A DNA stretch of 64,000 nt, taken from assembly GCF_029223525.1 (NCBI RefSeq), contig NZ_JARHTQ010000011.1, positions 124,001 to 188,000 on the forward strand. The letters are read 5' to 3'. Source of the DNA: Streptantibioticus ferralitis (GTDB lineage Bacteria; Actinomycetota; Actinomycetes; Streptomycetales; Streptomycetaceae). Below the pieces are notes generated by a model. The model was not told the origin of the DNA. It saw nothing but the letters and a program-made list of their open reading frames with translations, and searched no databases. Of the stretch, positions 18,534 through 26,597 are shown piece by piece (positions within the stretch are counted from its first letter, which is position 1; every line of letters begins with the position of its first letter). The position numbers and the translations under genes were made by a program.

Positions 18534-18958
18534 CGAGAGGCCCACCGACATCCGGATCGCGTCACTCCGCTTCACTGGACGCAATATGCCGAGGCCGGAA
18601 TCGGCCACCAACAGGACTGTGCCCGCCATTGCCTGGATGGCAGAGTTGAGCGCCGAAGGAACGACCTGTCATTGGCGCACCTCCGGAATTCTTGGTTAAT
18701 TCCATGGGGGGAGCGGCTCGACAATAAAAGGGGGAATCGATCGTGCTCGATGAAGGAGCTTTTGCTGACCATCGCCGCCGTCGGATGTCTGCTGCCGTGG
18801 TCGACCGGTTTCCATGACCAGGAGTAGAAATCGACCGACACCACTGCGGTGCGGGCGACACCGACCGACGTCACCTGAGGCCCTTGATCATCGCACCGCG
18901 GAGCTCAGCCCCGATGCCACATTCATGTGAGGCACCACCAGAAACACGGGAGCATTCT
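18534..18958. other. Leader region of the block A operon
   Basis: No sizeable gene is seen. It is less GC-rich around 18690-18740 (GGTTAATTCC, ACAATAAAAG), which fits a promoter and 5' leader. A 25-codon open frame at 18750 is listed separately. Confidence 0.4.
18750..18827 (+). CDS. Candidate small ORF, 25 aa, in the operon leader
   Basis: An ATG at 18750 opens MKELLLTIAAVGCLLPW, then eight more residues to TAG at 18827. It has one N-terminal Lys and a hydrophobic core with Cys near position 13, like a minimal lipoprotein or leader peptide. A GGGGGA stands 14 bases upstream, too far for a good ribosome site; an overlapping GTG frame (24 aa) is better spaced. Existence is unproven. Confidence 0.2.
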   Translation: MKELLLTIAAVGCLLPWSTGFHDQE

Positions 18959-19978
18959 TTGATAGTTGCGCAGAAGACATCGCACGGCGGCTGGCGTCCG
19001 GCTTCCGACCGGTTCATCAAGATCATGGATGATCCCTTCTACCGCGTCCTCGTCGACCTCCAGGATCTGCTGACCACCCGCACGACCGAGTTCTGGGCGG
19101 CCCGGCGCGTGAAGGCCCTCCATCTGCCGATCACCACGAGCAGCATCTCCAGCCCCATGGGGCTGGGCAGTGACTCCACGCCGGTCGAGATCGATCTCTT
19201 CGGTGACCGCACGTTCCTCGCGGACTCGATGCAGTTCATGCTGGAGTACGGCTGTCGGTTCAATGCCGAGGGTGCCTGGTACCTCATGCCGAGCTTCCGC
19301 GGAGAGGACGCCGACGAGACGCATCTGAACCAGTTCTTCCACAGCGAGGCCGAAATCGTGGGCGGCCTCGACGACGTAATGGCAACCGTTCAGGAGTACG
19401 TGCAGGCCCTGGCTTGGTCAGTCCTCGACCGCATGGCCGACGAGGTGGGCGACGTCGCCGGCGGAGTCGGCCACCTGGAGCACATGGCCGATCTGGACTC
19501 CTTCCCCCGCCTCACGCTCGACGAGGCGGTCGACCATCTCGGCTCCGACCCGGATGCCGTCCACCACGCGGACGGCTGGCGCACCCTGACCCGGCACGGT
19601 GAGCGGCGGCTGATGGATGAGATCAGCCCGATCCTGTGGGTCACCCACTTCGACCACCTGTCGGTGCCGTTCTACCAGGCGTACGCGGACCCCGAGCAGC
19701 GCAGCTCCCTCAGCGCGGACCTGCTGTTCGGCGTCGGGGAGGTCGTCGGCTCCGGCGAGCGTCACGCCACCGGAGCGGAGGTCAGGAAGGCGCTCGCCCA
19801 GCACCAGGTGTCCGGGGAGGCCTACCGCTGGTACGTCGACATGAAAGACGTCCGGCCCCTGCGCACGTCCGGTTTCGGCATGGGCGTGGAGCGCTGGCTC
19901 ATGTGGGTCCTCAACCACCGCGACATCCGTGAACTGCAGCTCGCGCCGCGCCTGAACGGTATCGCCATCGCGCCGTGA
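18959..19978 (+). CDS. Asparaginyl-tRNA-synthetase-like catalytic domain protein
   Basis: It is a class IIb synthetase core without the N-terminal anticodon-binding OB fold. Motif 1 region: LPITTSSISSPMGLGSDS; motif 2: YLMPSFRGEDADETH near residue 113, with the ATP-binding Arg-x-Glu changed to FRGED; motif 3: GFGMGVERWLMWVL near residue 305, with its Arg intact. Lacking tRNA-binding domains, it probably makes an amino-acyl adenylate or amide and does not charge tRNA, like AsnA or the synthetase homologues of antibiotic clusters. Start TTG 18959 has GGGAG six bases away; the frame opens at TTG 18884 and ATG 18914. It is the first gene of a tightly coupled operon ending at MetRS. Confidence 0.85.
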   Translation: MIVAQKTSHGGWRPASDRFIKIMDDPFYRVLVDLQDLLTTRTTEFWAARRVKALHLPITTSSISSPMGLGSDSTPVEIDLFGDRTFLADSMQFMLEYGCRFNAEGAWYLMPSFRGEDADETHLNQFFHSEAEIVGGLDDVMATVQEYVQALAWSVLDRMADEVGDVAGGVGHLEHMADLDSFPRLTLDEAVDHLGSDPDAVHHADGWRTLTRHGERRLMDEISPILWVTHFDHLSVPFYQAYADPEQRSSLSADLLFGVGEVVGSGERHATGAEVRKALAQHQVSGEAYRWYVDMKDVRPLRTSGFGMGVERWLMWVLNHRDIRELQLAPRLNGIAIAP

Positions 19979-20040
19979 GCCTCCTGCGGGAATCCTCTGT
20001 TCCCGCCCCGCCGTATCTCGTACCCGCCCCGATTCAACGA

Positions 20041-20898
20041 ATGGACACCTGCATGTCTCTCATGACCGACGAGCAGTTCAAGGACTTCTTCGAGCCCTAC
20101 GCCGGCAACGTAGAGGGCTTCTACGAGGTCGCGTACTGGAAGCTCTCCGACGCCCTGATCCAGGAGCTCTTCCGCCGTCACCTCTCCGCCGAGCCCGGCG
20201 CGCACATCCTCGACGCGGGCGGGGGGACCGGCCGCTGGGGCCTGTGGTGTGCCGACGCGCTCGGTGTCGAGGTGACGGTGGCCGACAAGTCCTCCCGCAT
20301 GTTGGCGGAGGCCAAGGAGAACGTCGCCCGTGCCGGTGCGACGGACAAGGTCCACCTAGTTGAGTGTGACCTGGAGAATGCCCCGCAGCTCAAGGACGAG
20401 CAGTTCGACGCCGTCATCAGCACCTATGGTGTGCTCAGCTTCCTCTCCGACCCGGCGGCCGCCTTCTCGACGCTGTACCGGGTGATGCGCCCCGGCGCCC
20501 ACGCGCTGCTGATGAGCCACTCGCTGTCGAACGCCGTGCACTCCAAGATCAACCGCGACGGCGCCGACGCTGAAGAGCTCCGCGCGCTCATGCGGGACAG
20601 GATCGTCAGGTGGGCGCCGCACGTGCCCCCGCTGCGTGTCTACGACTCGGCCGAGCTGCGCACACTGGGCTCGGAGGTCGGCTTCGAGGTCCAGGGCGTC
20701 TACGGCGTGACGTCCCTGGCGATGCCCGGTGCCGACGACTTCGGCTACCCGTACACGAACATCAGCGACATCTCCCGCGCGCTGGAAGACGAGGAGTACT
20801 TCCGCACCGTTCTGGACCTGGAGCTGCAGGCGTCCGAGCAGCCCGAGTGGGCCGACCGCGGCGTCAACCTCATGGTCCACGTCCGGCGCCCCTTCTGA
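20041..20898 (+). CDS. SAM-dependent class I methyltransferase (first)
   Basis: The 285-aa protein has motif I LDAGGGTGRWGLWCA, the acidic residue after beta-2 (TVADKS), motif post-I DLENAP and motif IV DAVISTYGVLSFL. N- or O-methylation of a small molecule is likely; the substrate is unknown. GTG 19975 overlaps the previous stop (GTGA) and would add 22 Pro-rich residues unlike the family, so I prefer ATG 20041 (ATG 20053 is also possible). Confidence 0.85.
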   Translation: MDTCMSLMTDEQFKDFFEPYAGNVEGFYEVAYWKLSDALIQELFRRHLSAEPGAHILDAGGGTGRWGLWCADALGVEVTVADKSSRMLAEAKENVARAGATDKVHLVECDLENAPQLKDEQFDAVISTYGVLSFLSDPAAAFSTLYRVMRPGAHALLMSHSLSNAVHSKINRDGADAEELRALMRDRIVRWAPHVPPLRVYDSAELRTLGSEVGFEVQGVYGVTSLAMPGADDFGYPYTNISDISRALEDEEYFRTVLDLELQASEQPEWADRGVNLMVHVRRPF

Positions 20899-20915
20899 CC
20901 CCGGAGTTGCGCGAG

Positions 20916-21674
20916 ATGACTGGTCAACTCAAGCCCTACGAGGCCTTGGCCGCTGTGTACGACGCCTGGACGGCGGAGAACAAGTACGACGCCTGGGCGG
21001 ATTTCATCCACGAGCAGCTCCGTTCGGCGCTCGGCGACGAGTCGGCGAGCGTGCTGGACGTGTGCTGCGGGACGGGAGCCCTCACCCGGCGGCTCCAGGA
21101 GCGCGGTCACCGGGTCACGGGGGTGGACGCCTCGGAACGGATGCTCGAGCAGGCGCGTGTCAACACCGCTGAGGGGACCGAGTTCATCAGTGCTGTGCTG
21201 CCCGCAGCCGAACTGCCCGGTGGATTCCAGGCGGCCATATGCACCTTCGACAGCGTGAATTACATGTCCGGCCCCGGCGACCTGTCGCTTTTCCTGACGG
21301 CGGTCGGCAACGCCCTTGAGCCGTCAGGCGTGTTCGTCTTCGACGTCAACACCCGCCACAAGCTGGAGAACGTCTTCGGCTCCAGCCACTACGGCGACGA
21401 CTGCGGTGACTACGCGTACGTCTGGCGCAACCGCTACGCCCCCGACGCCAGGTGCGTCGACTTCCTCATCACGCTCTTCCTGCGTGAACAGGGCGTCTTC
21501 ACACGCCATGAGGAGCGGCACCGGCAGCGGTGGTTCTCGCACGAGGAGATCCGCGCGGCGGCGGCAGCGGCCGGCTTCAAGGTGTCCCTGGTCGTCGACG
21601 ACTACGGGGACGCGCAGGCCCACGAGGCGAGTCTCCGTGAAACGTGGGTGCTCGTGAAGCCGGGGACGAGCTGA
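20916..21674 (+). CDS. SAM-dependent class I methyltransferase (second)
   Basis: The 252-aa protein begins MTGQLKPYEALAAVYDAWT and has motif I VLDVCCGTGALTRRLQERGH, motif II GVDASERMLEQAR and motif IV AAICTFDSVNYM. The C-terminal part (WFSHEEIRAAAAAAGFKV) is the methyltransf_11/25 substrate lobe. GGAG precedes ATG 20916, 17 bp after the first methyltransferase. The two are only distantly similar, so they probably methylate different positions of the product. Confidence 0.85.
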   Translation: MTGQLKPYEALAAVYDAWTAENKYDAWADFIHEQLRSALGDESASVLDVCCGTGALTRRLQERGHRVTGVDASERMLEQARVNTAEGTEFISAVLPAAELPGGFQAAICTFDSVNYMSGPGDLSLFLTAVGNALEPSGVFVFDVNTRHKLENVFGSSHYGDDCGDYAYVWRNRYAPDARCVDFLITLFLREQGVFTRHEERHRQRWFSHEEIRAAAAAAGFKVSLVVDDYGDAQAHEASLRETWVLVKPGTS

Positions 21675-21677
21675 TCC

Positions 21678-22778
21678 ATGGTGTCACCGATGGAAGATCA
21701 CGGGACGAAGCTCGTCGGCCCGCGGGCCCCCTCCCTCCCCCCTGCCCTGCGGCCCGGCGATCTGGTCGGGGTCTGCACGCCGTCCGGTCCGGTGGCCGGC
21801 ATCGCGGGTGAACGGTTCAGGCGCGGCGTGCGGGCCCTGGAGGGGTTCGAGTGGCGCGTCGTGGTGGGGCCGCAGGCGCAAGTGAGAGGGTACAGCGCGG
21901 GTTCCGCACGGGCCCGGGCCGAGGAGATTAACGCGTTTCTGCGTGATGAGCGGGTGCGGGCGATCTTCACCACGATCGGCGGGTTCAACGCCAACGGCGT
22001 CCTGCCGCACCTGGACTATGACGCGCTGCGCAGCGATCCGAAGATCATCGTCGGGTACAGCGACATCACGGCGATCCTGCTCGGCGTCCACGCGCGGACC
22101 GGGGTCACCACCTTCCACGGCCCCACCTTGATGCCCGAGTTCGCTGAGTACCCCGAGATGCTGTCCTACAGCGCGGACTCGCTCCTGTCCGTGGTTACCG
22201 GACCAGGCCCATGCAACCCGCTGCGCCCACCCGCCTCCTGGACCGAGGAGTTCCTGCTCTGGGACGAGGAGGACAAGAGGGCCCGCCGGCTGGAAGGGCA
22301 CCCCGGGTGGAAGTGGGTGGGCAGCATGAGCGGCAGGGGGCCGCTGCTGGGCGGGAACCTGGAGACCCTGTGCTGCCTGCTTGGCACTCCCTACCTGCCC
22401 TCCTTCGAGGAGGCGGTGCTGTTCTGGGAGACCTGCGACACCTCCATGGCGAGGCTGGACCGGTCCCTGTGCCAGCTCGACGCGGCAGGAGTCACCTCCG
22501 GGCTGGCCGGAATGGTAGTCGGCAGGTCCTTCCGCGGCGGCGAGGCGTTCGAGAACGAGCTGCGGACTCATGTCACCCAGCGCTACGCGGACCACGGCTT
22601 CCCTCTCGTCATGAACGTGGACATAGGACACACCGATCCCATGCTCACGCTGCCCGTGGGCGCCATCGCAGCGCTGGACGCGTCGTCGAGAACCTTCCGT
22701 CTCACGACTTCGGGCGTCCGGGCCGGAGACAGCAGCGGCCTGCCACAGGCGGCTACCCAAGGGCGGGCAGAGCGGTGA
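21678..22778 (+). CDS. MccF-like S66 serine peptidase (LD-carboxypeptidase family), self-immunity candidate
   Basis: The S66 triad is readable: nucleophile Ser128 in GYSDITAILL, Glu near 250 in VLFWETCDTS, His near 317 in VDIGHTDPMLTLPVG. These spacings match MccF (Ser118/Glu243/His311 as I recall). MccF hydrolyses the amide between amino acid and nucleotide in processed microcin C and protects the producer; other S66 members trim peptidoglycan. The context (synthetase-like enzymes, spare MetRS) favours the immunity role. The loop between Ser and Glu (WTEEFLLWDEEDKRARRLEG) fits MccF types. Start ATG 21678, 3 bp after the methyltransferase; its stop overlaps the SDR start by four bases. Confidence 0.85.
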   Translation: MVSPMEDHGTKLVGPRAPSLPPALRPGDLVGVCTPSGPVAGIAGERFRRGVRALEGFEWRVVVGPQAQVRGYSAGSARARAEEINAFLRDERVRAIFTTIGGFNANGVLPHLDYDALRSDPKIIVGYSDITAILLGVHARTGVTTFHGPTLMPEFAEYPEMLSYSADSLLSVVTGPGPCNPLRPPASWTEEFLLWDEEDKRARRLEGHPGWKWVGSMSGRGPLLGGNLETLCCLLGTPYLPSFEEAVLFWETCDTSMARLDRSLCQLDAAGVTSGLAGMVVGRSFRGGEAFENELRTHVTQRYADHGFPLVMNVDIGHTDPMLTLPVGAIAALDASSRTFRLTTSGVRAGDSSGLPQAATQGRAER

Positions 22779-23545
22779 GCGTGCAGGACGCCACTGAGCG
22801 GGACGCCCGGCACGAGGCCGACGGCGGCGAACGCACAGCCCTGGTCATCGGCGGAAGCAGCGGCATCGGAAGAGCCGCGGCCATCGCATTGGCCCGTGAC
22901 GCCTACGCGGTCCACGCGGCCAGTCGCTCCGCGGACGCCGACACCCCCGCACCAGGGCCGGGCATCCAGCAGACGGCGGTCGACATCTGCGACGAAGGAT
23001 CGGTCGCCGGTCTCGCTCGGCGTCTCGATTCCACGATCCACGGTCTGGACGTGCTGGTCATCACCGCCGGCAGTGCCCGGACGGGCCGACTGGCAGAGCT
23101 CTCACCGGCCGATCTCGAACGCATGCTGCTGGAGCATGTCGTGGGCGCCTTCCGGGCCGTGAAGGCGTTCCGTAGCATGCTGGCCGCCCGACAGGGGCAC
23201 GTCATCCTCGTGCTCTCCAGGATGGGACGGCGTCCACGGCTGCACGGTCACGCTTACGGAACCGCCAAGGCCGCCCTCGAACATCTTGCGGGCTGTCTGG
23301 CACTGGACTTGGCGGAGGACGGGATACGCGTGAACTGTGTCAGCCCCGGAGCCGTCGACACCCCTCAGTTCCGGGCGAACCTACCCTTCCGTGATCCGGC
23401 CGACGCCATGCGCCCGGAGGAGGTCGCCGATGTGATCGTGGAGCTCGCAGGGCCGCGTTTCCTGGGGGTCAACGACACCGTGATCGACATCCCGGGGCCT
23501 TCGGCACGCGGACGACTCGGCAATACGCCTGGGGGAGCGCAATGA
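22775..23545 (+). CDS. Short-chain dehydrogenase/reductase
   Basis: From GTG 22775 (GTGA overlap) the 256-aa protein has the Rossmann motif GGSSGIGRAAAIAL, the NAG-like TAGSARTGRL, and the catalytic pair in HAYGTAKAALEHLA (Tyr-x3-Lys near 162). The usual Ser strand reads VLSRMG. The C-terminal PGAVDTPQF and GVNDTVIDIPG are typical of classical SDRs. The shorter N-terminal coenzyme loop with ASRSAD suggests NADP(H). Likely a ketoreductase or alcohol dehydrogenase of the pathway; substrate unknown. The end overlaps the next start by four bases. Confidence 0.85.
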   Translation: MSVQDATERDARHEADGGERTALVIGGSSGIGRAAAIALARDAYAVHAASRSADADTPAPGPGIQQTAVDICDEGSVAGLARRLDSTIHGLDVLVITAGSARTGRLAELSPADLERMLLEHVVGAFRAVKAFRSMLAARQGHVILVLSRMGRRPRLHGHAYGTAKAALEHLAGCLALDLAEDGIRVNCVSPGAVDTPQFRANLPFRDPADAMRPEEVADVIVELAGPRFLGVNDTVIDIPGPSARGRLGNTPGGAQ

Positions 23546-24852
23546 CGGAGTACGGCGAGCTCAGCGGAAAAGTGGTGGCAGTCGATTTCGACGGCGTCCT
23601 CCACTCGTACACCTCAGGCTGGACCGGATACGTCCCCGTCGATCCGCCGGAGCCCGGCGCCCTGAGGTTCGTTCACTGGCTGATCGGCCAGGGAGCCGAA
23701 GTCGTGATCGTGTCGTCCCGCGCGAACCGGCCCGAGGGCACGGAGGCCATCCGCACGTGGTTGCGGACCCACGGCTTTCCGGAACTGGAGGTCACGCAAA
23801 CGAAGGTCCGGGCGGTGGCCTACGTGGACGATCGGGCCGTGCCGTACGCCCAAGGCGACTGGGACGACTGCCAAGCCCGCGTATCCCTGCTGTCCGGCTC
23901 CAACCGAAACGAGAGAAGAGGCCCACACGTGAAGACCCTGTTCCCGTCGGCGGACGCCGCCGAGGACATCAACGAACTGACCTCCCGGCTGGTCCGGGAC
24001 GGCTACGTGTATCTACCCGGGTTCCTGCCGGCGGACACGGTGGAGGCGGTCACCGGACAATTGCGGCAGGCGCTGCACAAGATCGGCTGGCTGGCCGGGC
24101 CCGATACGTCAAAGGTCGCGCCGGGAGCCGAACCGAAGTTCACCGGCGATTCCTTCCGCCAGGTCTATCCGGTCATCCAGCAGCTCGAGGAGTTCCACCA
24201 GCTCGCCCACGACGACAGGATCCTGCGTCTCATGGCCGGCCTGCTGGGCGGGGACATCTTCTGCCACCCGGCGAAGGTGTGCCGGATCTCCACACCGTCC
24301 GCCGGAGCCGGTGCCTACTTCACACGGGCGCACCAGGACTTCGTGGTGCTTCACACGTGTTCGGACGTGCTGACCGCGTGGATTCCCTTCACGCCGTGCA
24401 CTCCCGAGAGCCAGGGGTTGCGCATTCTCGCCGACTCGCATCGGGACGGCTTCCTGCCGACCGACGCTTCGGTGGGCGGTGCCCGGCCGCTCTACCTGCC
24501 AGTGGCCGCAGACGACCCGCGCTGGATGACCGCGGACTACGCCGTGGGCGACCTGGTGGTGTTCCACAGCCTCACCGTGCACGGCGCAGGCCCAAACGCG
24601 TCCGACACAGTACGGCTGTCCGCCGACGTCCGATACCAGCGGACCGGCGACGAGCCCATGCGCGCCGAGTTCGCGCATCCGCACGGATGGCCGCGGACCC
24701 CCGACTGGGACGAGCTCTGCGCGGGCTGGTCCACCCGTGCCTGGGTGGACACACCGGACACCGTCCCGCTGGAGCCGATGCCCACAGACGTCTCGTACGG
24801 GGAATACCTCTCCACCCTCGTGACGCCACCTTCCCGGCTGCTGGGCCTTTGA
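23542..24852 (+). CDS. HAD-like domain fused to a phytanoyl-CoA-dioxygenase-like domain
   Basis: Residues ~1-120 form a HAD-like domain (VAVDFDGVLHSY with Asp15 and Asp17, VVIVSSRAN, AYVDDRAV); residues ~130-436 form a PhyH-type Fe(II)/2-oxoglutarate oxygenase. The iron ligands appear as His264-x-Asp266 in RAHQDFVVLH and a distal His in VFHSLTVHGAGPN, with Arg in TVRLSADVRYQ for 2-oxoglutarate. The HAD part could dephosphorylate an intermediate and the oxygenase hydroxylate it. A GTG at 23929 with GAGAAGAGG upstream would start the oxygenase alone in the same frame. Both ends are coupled: ATGA-type overlap with the SDR and 41 bp to the next gene. Confidence 0.85.
   Translation: MTEYGELSGKVVAVDFDGVLHSYTSGWTGYVPVDPPEPGALRFVHWLIGQGAEVVIVSSRANRPEGTEAIRTWLRTHGFPELEVTQTKVRAVAYVDDRAVPYAQGDWDDCQARVSLLSGSNRNERRGPHVKTLFPSADAAEDINELTSRLVRDGYVYLPGFLPADTVEAVTGQLRQALHKIGWLAGPDTSKVAPGAEPKFTGDSFRQVYPVIQQLEEFHQLAHDDRILRLMAGLLGGDIFCHPAKVCRISTPSAGAGAYFTRAHQDFVVLHTCSDVLTAWIPFTPCTPESQGLRILADSHRDGFLPTDASVGGARPLYLPVAADDPRWMTADYAVGDLVVFHSLTVHGAGPNASDTVRLSADVRYQRTGDEPMRAEFAHPHGWPRTPDWDELCAGWSTRAWVDTPDTVPLEPMPTDVSYGEYLSTLVTPPSRLLGL
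23910..23931 (+). promoter_or_regulatory. Internal ribosome site and GTG start within the HAD-PhyH fusion
   Basis: GAGAGAAGAGG lies about eight bases upstream of an in-frame GTG at 23929, exactly between the two domains. It could yield a separate oxygenase polypeptide besides the fusion. Confidence 0.4.
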
Positions 24853-24893
24853 TCCCAGCTGTGCGGCACCGGCGAAGGGCTCACGAGGCCTAG

Positions 24894-25349
24894 TTGGAGG
24901 TGAGTGAACTGCTGTTCGGAAGTGAGCGCTCGGAGCGCGTGACGGAAGTCCTAGACGGGATGGGATACATGCGCCTCCTCGACCTCCCGGCGATACCGGA
25001 ATCCAATTCCATGGGACTCCGGTACCAGAAGGCCTTCGAGGTCGCACCGGCCGGGAACCCTTGGTATGTGCGTTCCTACGGCCTGCGATTCGATCTAGCA
25101 AGCCCCAGATGGCTGCGGTCGAGCAGGAAATGGTATTCGCTGGGCTGGGGCCTGGACCCTGTAGGAGAACAGCGTGAAATTCTTCTGGTCCAGGAATGGG
25201 GGAATCCCTCCGACCGCCTCGGCCTGCGATCGAACACCGAACTCATGGAGAACCTCGACGGTTATGCGGAAGCCGTCGAAGTCACCGAGGCCGGTTACTG
25301 CCTGCGCGCTGCCGCGCTGATCGACTCGCCGGGAGACAGCGCACGATGA
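24894..25349 (+). CDS. Unrecognised 151-aa protein of the block A operon
   Basis: I do not recognise this family. The protein starts at TTG 24894 (GAGG five bases upstream), is Trp-rich in the middle (RKWYSLGWGLDPVGEQ, LLVQEWGNPSD) and has a repeated 'LRS-N-x-ELM' helix; no metal site, signal peptide or membrane segment is seen. The stop overlaps the ATG of the ProRS-like gene (ATGA), so the two are translated together and may interact. The start TTG could be replaced by GTG 24900. Confidence 0.6.
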   Translation: MEVSELLFGSERSERVTEVLDGMGYMRLLDLPAIPESNSMGLRYQKAFEVAPAGNPWYVRSYGLRFDLASPRWLRSSRKWYSLGWGLDPVGEQREILLVQEWGNPSDRLGLRSNTELMENLDGYAEAVEVTEAGYCLRAAALIDSPGDSAR

Positions 25350-26596
25350 AGTACACCGGGTATGCGAGGGCACTGGAGCGCGGGGCGTTCATCATGGGAG
25401 CGCCGCGCAGCAAGGGCATCGTGGTATGGGCCCGGCCCGGGATGCAAGCCGTGAAGCTTCTGATCGAGCGATTCAGACAGCTCACAGCGCAGCGCTTCAC
25501 GCCGCATGTGGTCGAGCACGGCTTCCTCATGGAGGCCGGCCAGTACCGTGCCGTCTTCGGCGACTACGCGAATGTGTACGGGTTGTCCGCCCCGCTGAGC
25601 GGCGTGGACTATCTGCTGCGCCCGGACAATCTCGTCAATACCGTGGGCGGATTGCGGGACGCCGAGGCAGCGGGCCCTGCGATCGCGGTGGGCGGGTTGC
25701 TCAGGGATTCCCCCGGAAAGACACCTCCCCTGTTCCGTGACCGCTACATCTGGCCGGCTGTACAGCTGAACCAGCGGGTCCCCGAGGCGACGGCTGAAGA
25801 CACCCTCGACTTCTACCGGGGCGTGGTCGAGGAGCTGCTGTCGGCCCTCGCCCTTCCGGTCGTCACGGTCCGCACGGGGCCCATCGCCGACTACGGCCGC
25901 CTCACCTACCTCGCCGTCAGCGTGCTGCCGGACGGCCGGCCCACCGTGCTGGCCACGCTCTACGTGCTCTCGTCCCAGCTGAAGAAGGCACTCGGCGATC
26001 CCCTGGACATCGTCGATATCGGCTTCACGGGCAAGCTGATCGCCCTGTGCGCGATGTTCCACACCGACAGCCGCGGGCTTGCCCTGCCCAGCATGCTGGC
26101 TCCGCTGCAGGTGGGCGTCACCGTCGGGGACGCGACGGACCAGGGGAAGCTGGCGGCCTGGCTGGCGAACCTGAAGGACGCGGGCGTCCGCTACCAGGTG
26201 GCACCACCGTGTTCGGCGCTGCGGGACCGTAACCGCTGGGAGAAGCGCTGGCACCGCCAAGGCACCCCCCTGGCCATCGGCCTCGACCGCCGTCCTGGTT
26301 CGGTGATCTGCGCGAGCCGCCTCCCCCTGCGGCGCCGTGAACTGCCCGGGCTGCCCTCCCCGGACGACATACGCGCGCTGCTCTCCGACCACGACCGGCG
26401 GCTGGCCTCCAGCACGGCGGAGCTCTTCGAAAAGAGCCTGGGCGACGGCGGACACCTGCGCACGGCCTGCCCGTCGTGTGCCGCAGATCTACCCGTCTTC
26501 GGGGAGGTCGTGCCGGTCCGCCGAGGCCGCTGCGAGTTCTGCCGCTCCGCCGAGGGCACCTGGCTCTTCACCAGCGATCAGGGAAGGTTCTACTGA
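25346..26596 (+). CDS. Degenerate prolyl-tRNA-synthetase-like protein with zinc ribbon
   Basis: The 416-aa protein follows archaeal/eukaryotic-type ProRS in its second half. HTDSRGLALPSMLAPLQVGV matches the segment leading to the anticodon-binding domain (D-x-x-GL-x-x-P-x-x-APxQV), and RWEKRWHRQGTPLAIGL matches the GWKFN..EL-x-GVPLRIE region. The C-terminus has CPSC (near 374) and CEFC (near 396) like the ProRS zinc domain. The catalytic motifs are altered: YLLRPDNL instead of LRPTSE, LFRDRY lacking the motif 2 Glu, and GFTGKL with Lys where motif 3 has Arg. It is probably a repurposed or inactive relative. It starts at ATG 25346, overlapping the preceding stop. Confidence 0.75.
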   Translation: MKYTGYARALERGAFIMGAPRSKGIVVWARPGMQAVKLLIERFRQLTAQRFTPHVVEHGFLMEAGQYRAVFGDYANVYGLSAPLSGVDYLLRPDNLVNTVGGLRDAEAAGPAIAVGGLLRDSPGKTPPLFRDRYIWPAVQLNQRVPEATAEDTLDFYRGVVEELLSALALPVVTVRTGPIADYGRLTYLAVSVLPDGRPTVLATLYVLSSQLKKALGDPLDIVDIGFTGKLIALCAMFHTDSRGLALPSMLAPLQVGVTVGDATDQGKLAAWLANLKDAGVRYQVAPPCSALRDRNRWEKRWHRQGTPLAIGLDRRPGSVICASRLPLRRRELPGLPSPDDIRALLSDHDRRLASSTAELFEKSLGDGGHLRTACPSCAADLPVFGEVVPVRRGRCEFCRSAEGTWLFTSDQGRFY

Positions 26597-26597
26597 C

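Noticed and set aside
23757-24893. A 378-codon frame overlapping the oxygenase domain
   Set aside because: It is extremely Arg/Gly/Pro-rich and out of frame with the clear PhyH motifs.
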